From assembly GCA_036426205.1 (NCBI GenBank), contig CM071573.1:72638580-72702579 (forward strand): a stretch of DNA of 64,000 nt, read 5' to 3'. Of this stretch, positions 56,118 through 64,000 are shown in pieces. A model generated the notes under the pieces. That model was not told the DNA's origin and made no database searches. It worked only from the letters and a program-made list of their open reading frames with translations. This stretch comes from Ascaphus truei. Taxonomy: Eukaryota; Chordata; Amphibia; Anura; Ascaphidae. The position numbers and the translations under genes are program-made. Position 1 is the first letter of the stretch; every line of letters starts with the position of its first letter.

Positions 56118-57056
56118 TGTAACCCCCTTTCCCTACGCCTAAGGGTAACTGCGGGCGATTACGCGTGCTGCTGTTACCTGTGAGGCTCATAGAAGGCCAA
56201 AGCCTCCGCTCCTGGGGATCCTGGGATGATGTATCTCGCGGTGCAGTGCCTCCACCGATGAGGAAGTGGGATTACTCTGCACAGGAAACCTATACAATTT
56301 GTATAATATAACTGTTTACTGTATCACAGTATAACACAGATAACAATATACATATATCCCATCAATACAACACAATAACATCAATGGTGGTCCCCCAAAG
56401 TACTCAGGTGCTCTGGGCACCTAGAACCCCGGTATCCGCAGAACAATCCCACCCAAATGTGAGGTAGAGCTACCCCCTGTGAGTGTAGGTGCATGGTGGT
56501 ACCTTACTGGTCAACAGTCCTGACCATGGAACACTTGAGAGGCAGAATTGGATCAGGTCCCACATATTGGGCCCTCCAATTTAAATCCCCTCACACCTTT
56601 AATCCAAGCTGTGTATGCGGTGCAGTCTCCACTTCAAGTGTGTAGTCCGCCGCAGTTCTACTTGGAAGGGTCCCCATCTAGGGCCTTCCCTGAAATACTG
56701 CTCTCAAGTGTGATCAGGGTCTAACTGGGGCCTTGGAGCGAAGTTCTGGCCTAGTCAAGGAGCTTACTAGCTCCGTGGACGCATCAGTCCCTTTTCCTGG
56801 CTCCCTGACAGCTGACTTAATTCTCTCTGTCACATGGAGGATATCTGGAGTCCCTCAAAACGGCCACTCGTGCCTCATTAGCTGACCCACCCAAGGCTTC
56901 TGGGAGTTGCAGTTCCCTAAAACACTTGCGGAAGCCAATCCAAGATGGCTGCGCATTTGCCCCCGATCCAACGGAGACAACGGACCACCCTGGGCACCAG
57001 TGGCTCGATGCAGGGCAGCTCCCCTCCTATGGGCAGGTAAGGGGGACCCCACTACA
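56118..57056 (-). mobile_element. LTR-like element, TGTAAC...ACTACA ends
   Basis: Plus-strand ends TGTAACCCCC and GGACCCCACTACA are short inverted termini. On the minus strand the order of segments (CpG-rich start, 'ggaactgcaactcccagaag', later 'cctcatcggtggaggcac') parallels the element at 58961-60060. No ORF. No certain target duplication. Confidence 0.5.
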
Positions 57057-57060
57057 TATA

Positions 57061-57938
57061 TGTAACCCATGTTTCCCCCCCCCAGTTGCAGACTGGACCC
57101 CTAGGGTGCAGTGAGGGCTGGCTACATGTCTGTGGGTGGTGCATACCTGCTGGTAACAGGAGGGCCTGAGTCTCCTGCGATGGTATAGGGGACAACAGGG
57201 AAAGGCTTCTGGGGTTAGTGCCTTCATCTTCTAGCAACGGTGCAGCGCCTCCATCTCTGGCGAGCCCTATAGGGGTAGGGTGAAATCCTCCCAGAGAGCC
57301 CTGGTCTCAGGGCGAGAGATTTCAGTCTCACACAAGTCTCTTAAAAGCAGCAATGTCTCTTTATTGAACTCTCTCCTCCCAATAGTTCACATCAGCAGCA
57401 ATAGGCAATGTACAGGGTCTCTTCCTCCTCTCCTTCTCCTCCAGAATGTACCCCTTAAGGATGGGCTGTCTGGAGCTCCACTACTCCCAACCTCCACCCC
57501 AAGGTTTAGACCCTCAGGGTGAGTCTACCTTTCCCCTCACCCCCTGCAGGGTGAGAGGCATTGGTCCACCACACTAGAGTTCTATAAGCTCTACTCAGTC
57601 TGGCCTGAGCTTCTCCTCCAACTGTAACACTGCATTCTCCTGTCTCTGATCCCAGGACAGACTTCACTCCTCTCACTCCCAAGACAGAACTCACTCTAAC
57701 AACTACTGCCACTGACAGGATCAGGCAACTAAATTTAGACAGCCCCACCCCTCTTGATGTCAGCAGGCCCCTACCCTGTGTCTCTTGCCTTCCACACAGA
57801 GTCAGGGGGCCTACCTCCACCAATCAAGGCAGGGCTTGAAGCAGGGAAAACCCATGATAACTACTGGCGGCTTGCCCTTAGCAGGACTTACACCAGTAGG
57901 AGAAAGACATATAGACCTGATTTCTTACCGGGGCTACA
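57061..57938 (-). mobile_element. Second LTR-like element, abutting the first
   Basis: Ends TGTAACCCATG and CCGGGGCTACA on the plus strand. A minus-strand AATAAA lies near 57365 ('tctctttattgaac'). It shares 'gtgcagcgcctcca' with the neighbour ('gtgcagtgcctcca'). Only TATA separates the two, so they may be one rearranged element. From 57940 to 58955 no gene is seen. Confidence 0.5.
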
Positions 57939-58960
57939 TTTATTAAATCTAAACTTTAATACGTATATCTTTGGGCTCTAATTGAACTTGCACATTTTGT
58001 AGAGAGTCATTTACATTTTCAGATACATTTTGCTACCACACATTTTTGTCTGTTAAGTGCATATTTTTTTTTAGTTAATAGGGACCAAATACGTTACTTT
58101 GTTGATAACTGTTTGGTGGTGGCAGTGGTGAAAGATATATTGTGATGGATTGAGGGAAAATATTATTTATTTGAGGGACTTTTTTAGGTTAAAAGTGGAT
58201 CAGCTAGATAGCTGTGTGTTTGAACTTGTGTCACATATACAAGTCACATGCTCACCGTGTGCCATTTGTGAAACCCCGCTTAAGCAATCTTTTCTAAACC
58301 TCATCCCTAAGAATCCTATCACACGTCCCTTGGGAGAGGGGTTGATTGGTTCAAGTCATGCCTCCCCTCCCCCGGGAGTCTGGGGCTCTCTGAACTGTTA
58401 CATTGGGTGCGTATAAATGCTGTTTATTAGGTACTGCTGTTCAAAGTCCCAAGGCTAAATGAAAATGTTCACCTGCATAGAGAAAACTGTTGAAAAGCCA
58501 CTGATCATGCTAGTCATTTCTTGTTGTAATTATGTACTCTTGCCATTTAACTCACGTTAATGAACAATTGAATCAGTTTTTCAGGCACATTTTTCCATTC
58601 AGTTGGCAAATAGCTAGCTGAACGTCCAAAATGAATAATTAATATGGCAAAAGTTTCAGAAACTATGAAAGTAGATTTTATAATGTCATAAGTAAATTGT
58701 TTATAACTTTGTTATTTTATTGTGTCCAGTTTTCTGTTTTCCAGAAACTTTAATTTCCTATTCTACACAATATTACTAGCATTAAAACGTGTAATTCTCT
58801 GAATGTATTCTCTTCAGAGCCTTACTCTCACAAACATACTGTGAAGCAAAAATACATTTTTAAAAGATGTGTCCACATTATCATTTTTTTTATCTATCAC
58901 ATAAATATTGACACTATTTCATATTCAACATTTTGCCCAATAGGGGCATTGACATATATA

Positions 58961-60060
58961 TGTAACTAGGTCCCCTCTGGTCCTCCGGTTCCGCTGCGTT
59001 CCCCCTTCTCTTACCACCAGTGCAGGGAGGTTGATACTGGGCCAGCGGGTCGCCCGGAGACCCCCAGGGCGCCGCCATGACAGGAAGATTCACGCATGCG
59101 CAGTGGTCCCATTAGTTGCGGAGGCCGGCACAACGCTTCGCGCAAGCGCAGTGTGGAGAATAGCAGCGGCCATTAGGAAATAGCTCAGCAAGGGGAACTA
59201 CAAGCACCAGCAACCCCTGGGGCGAAGACCACATGCCGCGCAACAGCCAAAAGGGCTGCGAAGGTTCCCGGCAGCAATATAGTTAATTTGGCACGCTAGG
59301 AGAGCCACGTCAGTTGGAAGCAGGACAGCAAGGGGATAGGTAAGGAGAAGTGCTCCGCTGGACTAGGCCAGAATTCCCCCTTAGGTCCCAGATAGACCCC
59401 TCACCATCAGCTTGTGTGTTGTAAGGCAGGCCCCAAGGCAGGGTGCTTCCCTTAGCACACTAGTGTTAGCCAGCACAGCGGTGATGGACGCACGTGGTGT
59501 GCATGGCCTGCATCTGTGACCAAACCAGGTCATACACTCAGAGACTATCTTAAGGTGGGATGCTCCGGCTGGAGGCCACACCATGCGGAGGCGGATCTTC
59601 GGTGGGACAGACAGATCGGTTGCCTGTTACTACTCAGCGGCACCCGGGTGCTGGAGCCCTGGGAAGGTATCCGTACAAGTGTACCAACACATCTTGTGGC
59701 AGCACTGCTACACACTTGGGGTGAGAGTGGCTCTTAAAGCATGGACACTGAGATACTGGTGCCCCTGCACCCAAGTACTGTGGGGATATTCCGCGGGTCG
59801 GTACCCAATATACTGTATGTGTTATTGTTCTGTTTCTAAGCATTGTTCTGTAAAAACTGTTGCATATAACTTGTGTGTCATTACTGGGCATATTGTCTTG
59901 GGAGGGGCCATCCTACTGCGTAAGGATCCCTCTGAGGTGGAGGCGCTGTTAGTAGATACTGATATACACAACCCAGTCTCCCAGTGGCGGAGGATAAGGC
60001 CTCCTGTTTTCTGCACAGGTAATAGCAGCACACGTAGTCGCCCTGACAACGGGGAAAGGG
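58961..60060 (+). mobile_element. LTR-like element, plus orientation
   Basis: Begins TGTAACTAGGTCCCC. A CpG-rich first half contains 'cacgcatgcgcagtgg' and 'cgcaagcgcagtgtgg'. The later part has 'ccctctgaggtggaggcgctgt' and 'cccagtggcggaggataaggcctcct', which recur at 13560-13630. The 3' edge is unclear. Its 175-codon frame (59583-60110) lacks known motifs. Confidence 0.45.
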
Positions 60061-60061
60061 G

Positions 60062-60076
60062 GATAAATATATATCT

Positions 60077-60110
<34 letters not shown>
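60062..60110. repeat. (TA)n microsatellite
   Basis: TA repeat following the LTR-like element. Confidence 0.95.
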
Positions 60111-60204
60111 CACAACGAACAGCAGGCACTCCACTAGAAAGTAATTTAGGTGCTAATCCCGTAAGGTACTAATAGGAAATACGATACCGTTGTTGAGACG
60201 AAAT

Positions 60205-60389
60205 CACACGGGCAGCACTCAAATGTTACAGTAGGTCAAAAAAAAATAGAGTATATTTTGAAACAAAGACACAGAACCAATGTTTGACAAAGGTCCTTCT
60301 GGCGGACTGAAACGTTGGTTCTGTGTCTTTGTTTCACAATATACTCTTTTTTTTTTTTTTGACCTAACATTTGAGTGCTGCTCGTGTGA
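60205..60389. repeat. Inverted repeat, ~75-bp arms, hammerhead-like apex
   Basis: CACACGGGCAGCACTCAAAT...AGAACCAA (60205-60280) is the near-complement of 60315-60389. The apex reads UUGACAA, stem II GTCC/GGAC with loop TTCTGGC, then GAAAC. Two core bases (C3 and G8 positions) are changed, so it is probably dead. The arms extend stem I to ~75 bp. Confidence 0.8.
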
Positions 60390-61200
60390 ATATATATATC
60401 GATCGATATCTATCGTATATAATATATATCTATATCTATATCTATATCTACGGATGGAGCCCTGACGCGTCCGGGGGGTGGAGTTTATCCTTGATCCTGA
60501 CAGACCTAGTAATACTCCCTCTGTGATCAACCCCCTCATTTCAGGGCAGCCTGACATTATGTGTCTTTCTTGGTGAGAACCAGGGGTGGCTTCAACTATA
60601 CTTAGGGGCTGCGGCTTGTGAAACTCCCTCTGGACATTAGCTGACTCAGAATATCGTGGGAGTAATGCCAGACCATCTTGGTGGGACATCTAGATAAATA
60701 GGGTACTTTCCCTAACTGAAAACAATAAAATGGATTGGGGACCTATCCTATACATAGGGGCTTACATAACTATACACAATGAGATCCCTCTTCTTCAGCT
60801 CCTCCTGAGATCTGATCTTCCAGAAGCTTTCCCCCTCTATTTATAGCCTTACATGATGTCACTATTTTCAGGCAAAAAGGGGTGGGGCTTACCTTCTGCT
60901 GAATCACCCCAGCACCATGTGCTAGAGAAGGTGCATTACTCTGTGTGAGCCCACACAGTCAACCCCTTAAGGTCCTAGTAATCCCAAAGGAGATTTTCCC
61001 TTAGACTAACTTCTTTATGCTAAGGTGGGGGGCAAGTCCTACTCCCCGTTATAACGGTGTTATCCCACGTATTGGGCACTCTGACCAAAGGTCAGACGAT
61101 AGGACACGACACCAGGCCTTGAATAACAAACCTTTATAGTATATTGAAAGGGTGAGCAGTAAGCTGCAGAGAAATCCTGCAAAGCATAAAAGCAGTATAC
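60390..61200. other. No recognisable gene; possible LTR remnant
   Basis: A TATC/TATA tract (60390-60450) is followed by moderately GC-rich DNA with 'cacgtattgggcactctgaccaaagg'. No ORF motif or paired ends. Confidence 0.35.
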
Positions 61201-62565
61201 AGGTTTCATAGGAGATATACTTGGTATGCATATATATAAGTGTGAATGTTTGGCTGTCATTAACCTTGAATATTGTTTATTCTTCCATGCAGTTAATGAG
61301 GGGTGGATATATTTACAGCACTTTCTTTTTCTAATAGACATAGAAGGTCATTTATCAAAGTATGTGTACAAAAACAATGCACCAAATGTTCATAGACCAA
61401 AATGGGATTGAGTTAATTTGGAAGGTATTTTTTCTTGATATAATGCCCCCATTTTGTACCCGTACAGTAGTAGTACTGAGTATCATACACATCTTGGGCA
61501 AATATATGAACAATTACCCTTAATAAAGACATCAGCCAAGATTTCTAATTTCAGTTTATTGGTGTAGCATGCCACTTATGGTTACTAGCCTGCCCTTCTC
61601 CTTGCATTTCTTCTCAGTTCACACTGACCAATTAGGGATATGTAATGTTGCCTCACATAGCTACATTTGACTTTATACAAAGTTAGGTAGAATTAAAAAT
61701 ATATACATAAAAATATAGAGCAACAATTTCTACAGGGAAAAGTTGTTTTAAGAAAGATATGATACACATGCTTTATGGCAATAGGACTATTTAGCATTGA
61801 TAACCACTTCTTCTTTTCACTTTAATCTTTAGCTATCAGAATCACACAGCCAATCTTTTGACTATATCGTTTAAACAATATGCTGAAGAAAAAAGATCCC
61901 CAGACTATGAATCTCATCATGTGTTGCTTAATAAATGATCCTTCCCCCTGCTTAATCTTTATTTTATGCGTATAAATCAGCCCTTGTGTCCTACAAGTGC
62001 ATTACTAGAAGGTGCAGGAGAGCCATGCAGATATATTAATCAAAGAAATCGAGCAGTGAGAGGAATGTCAGAGCTAATAGCTTGTCTTCATGCTCTGATC
62101 AGTGGTAGGAAAGGTACTCGGCTAATTTGCAGGGTATCAGTCACAGTAATTAAGGCACCAAATATAGTATCAACAGGATGTGAATGTAAAGAAAGGAAGA
62201 TAATATTATCCGTACATTAGAAAACAGCCAAACTTGTTGTAGTTTTTTTTCCGTTTCTGTATTTTAGGTTTGCTTCTGGTTTAGTATACAGTACAATAAA
62301 CGTCTTTGGTTTGTAGCACTTAACAATATGAAGAATATAACTGTCCGGTATATAGTGTAATGGCGGTATAACAGCCATCAGTAAATTAGTACATATTTTA
62401 CATTATAATAATTTGGACTTTCTGAGCAGCCTTGTTTGTAGTGATGACATTGGAATGAGTAGTAAGGAATAGAGATGGGCGAATCCACTGAAATCCATTT
62501 CCTAGATTTTCGATGATGTTACAAATCATTTATGACCCTACAATAAGAATAGAAGAGGGTCTTAC
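61200..62565. other. No recognisable feature
   Basis: AT-rich DNA with short ORFs lacking motifs. Confidence 0.45.
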
Positions 62566-62569
62566 AAGA

Positions 62570-62668
62570 TTCTCTCCTCTCTCTCCTCTCTCTCCTTTCT
62601 CTCCTCTCTCCTCTCTCTCCACTCTCTTCTCTCTCTCCTCTCTCTCCTCTCCTCTCACTCCTCTCTTC
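62570..62668. repeat. (CTCTC)n low-complexity tract
   Basis: Imperfect CTCTCTCC repeats. Confidence 0.95.
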
Positions 62669-62824
62669 GTTACCAGACTAACCTGGAGCCCCGCTGAATA
62701 AGCAAAGGGTTAATCCTGCTTGGCTGGCGTGTGGCAATGAAGGGGTTTTGTTTTGAATAGTGAGAGTGTGCACCTTCAATTGGTCAGTGGACGCTGTTCT
62801 GTGTTGCAGCTGGAAAAAGATTAA

Positions 62825-63256
62825 AGCTGCAGTTCAGTCTTTTTATTTTTTTATTTTATTTTTTTATTTAATAGTTTCATGTGGGCAATCTCTAATTACC
62901 TAAAGAACTGTATAGCTGCCAGTCAATTCGTTCTCCATGTATTGATCAGCGAAATTTGGCAACATCTTTAGATATGGGATATGTTTTTCATCTGCTTCTG
63001 TCAGTCAGTAGAAGCTCATGAATATTCATGAGCACTCCTGCACTGACATGTGCACTAGGGAGGGCAGGGCTCACAAAGGGGTGTGACAGGACATGAAGGG
63101 GCAGTGCCTTAGTAAATGCTTTTTAAAATAGAATACAAGAAAATTGGTCTTTCAAAGTTGGTTTTTTAAAAACAGAAAATGCTAAAAGTATTTTTTCTTA
63201 CTACAGAACTGATTTATTAAAAAAAACACATGCAGGATATTGACTGAACTGCAGCT
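62825..63256. mobile_element. MITE with 15-bp inverted ends, TTAA-type target
   Basis: Ends AGCTGCAGTTCAGTC and GACTGAACTGCAGCT are perfect inverted repeats, flanked by TTAA (62821-62824) and TTAT (63257-63260). A TTAA target suggests a Kolobok or piggyBac type; the sequence alone does not decide which. Inside is a palindrome, CATGAATATTCATG (63018-63031). From 63260 to the window end no gene is seen. Confidence 0.8.
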
Positions 63257-64000
63257 TTATGCCGCTCTTCACAAGAAAGTGAGGAAGATCTTTACATTAC
63301 CGATTTCTACAACTGGACGCCTACTGTATGTTTTTTTTTTTAATTTAAAACAAAAAACATTCGCAGTGTTTTTTTTAACTAGCGATTTTGCGAAAAAATG
63401 TATTATTCTAAAATGTGTTTTTTTTTTCTCGCAATGAATTTAAACTTTGGCGAAAATGTTGCCCAATCTCTATCAAGCACCGGATTTTATTACGCCGCAA
63501 CAAGTGCTTTCTCCAAAGTTCGAATCAGCTGAGAAAATTAGTACACGGACAAACATTCGCCAATTGTCAAAAAAAAGTTTGGTTTGACAATCTTTTTCAA
63601 ACATGCACGAGTATACAATTTCTCCTTTCGCCACTGGAGTTCACTCTCTCTCGTTTGATTTGTGATATATTTAAAGTTTGTTATCTGTGATAGATAACTC
63701 CTTTACAAACTGGTTTAACCAGAGTAGTTAATTATGTAAGTACAATTAATTGTCTCTCTGCTTAGAAGTATACAATGCAAACCAACCTGTTGCTAGGCAA
63801 CTAAGACTGAGTTACGTTTTACAAAGTAACAACTGTGCCTGATGGGTACTTTTCACAAAACAGAGGTATGTGTGGTCAACAAGACATTTCTGCATATCTT
63901 CAAGTGGTATATAGGCTGAGAGGGCAGGATTCCAACAGAGTGCACCCATCAAAAACTCAGTTGACCCAATTGGCCAGAAAATAAAAGCTCTTTCTCATAC

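Noticed and set aside
59583..60110. 175-codon frame in the LTR-like element
   Set aside because: No gag, RT or other motif, and it ends in a TA microsatellite.
61060..61341. 93-codon minus-strand frame
   Set aside because: No motif, no homologous pattern, and an overlapping alternative frame of similar length.

Overview
This window looks like intergenic or intronic DNA from a large, repeat-rich amphibian genome, most likely a frog. The signs are a CR1 LINE ending in the 3' tail typical of frogs, L2, Tx1/L1 and Penelope-like retroelements, hAT, mariner-like and Harbinger-like MITEs, many microsatellites, and almost no open coding sequence. I found no exon of a host gene, no tRNA and no rRNA. 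Every protein-like segment is a fragment of a retrotransposon. The species cannot be named from this sequence alone.

Layout. 0-4 kb: degenerate Ty3/gypsy-like internal DNA, a polypurine tract and an LTR. 4.5-6.7 kb: a LINE 3' end plus unique flank, present twice as a ~585-bp direct repeat around a Penelope-type terminal repeat that carries a hammerhead-like motif. 7.7-12.4 kb: a 4.7-kb foldback transposon (Harbinger-like ends) with a ~2-kb palindrome. Inside it lies a ~400-bp-period dimer with two well-formed hammerhead ribozymes and an snRNA-type promoter (octamer, ZNF143/SPH and PSE) on the minus strand. 13-17.7 kb: minisatellite, foldback elements and a solo LTR with a 5-bp TSD. 18.4-24.2 kb: one minus-strand CR1 LINE (endonuclease tail, RT, C-terminus, 3' tail), internally duplicated and broken by a 2.27-kb LTR, a GC-rich MITE and a 5'-truncated Tx1/L1, two of them with clear TSDs. 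25-36.7 kb: hAT and mariner-like MITEs, a minisatellite and LINE scraps. 36.8-40 kb: a second Harbinger-like foldback element (TAA target duplication) built from the same palindromic modules as the first. 40.4-46.9 kb: Penelope-derived segments with hammerhead-like motifs, one still joined to the C-terminus of the Penelope endonuclease, and a frameshifted L2 LINE. 47-64 kb: microsatellites, MITEs, another Penelope terminal repeat inside a ~210-bp duplicated target, LTR-like elements and a ~75-bp-arm inverted repeat with a hammerhead-like apex.

The most interesting theme is self-cleaving RNA. Two copies at 9.2 and 9.6 kb have an intact hammerhead core (CUGAUGA, GAAA, GUC) and sit behind an snRNA-like promoter, the combination known from newt satellite 2. 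Four or five more are Penelope-type hammerheads that all share one extra A before stem II. Two Penelope terminal repeats end at the hammerhead and are flanked by target duplications hundreds of bases long.
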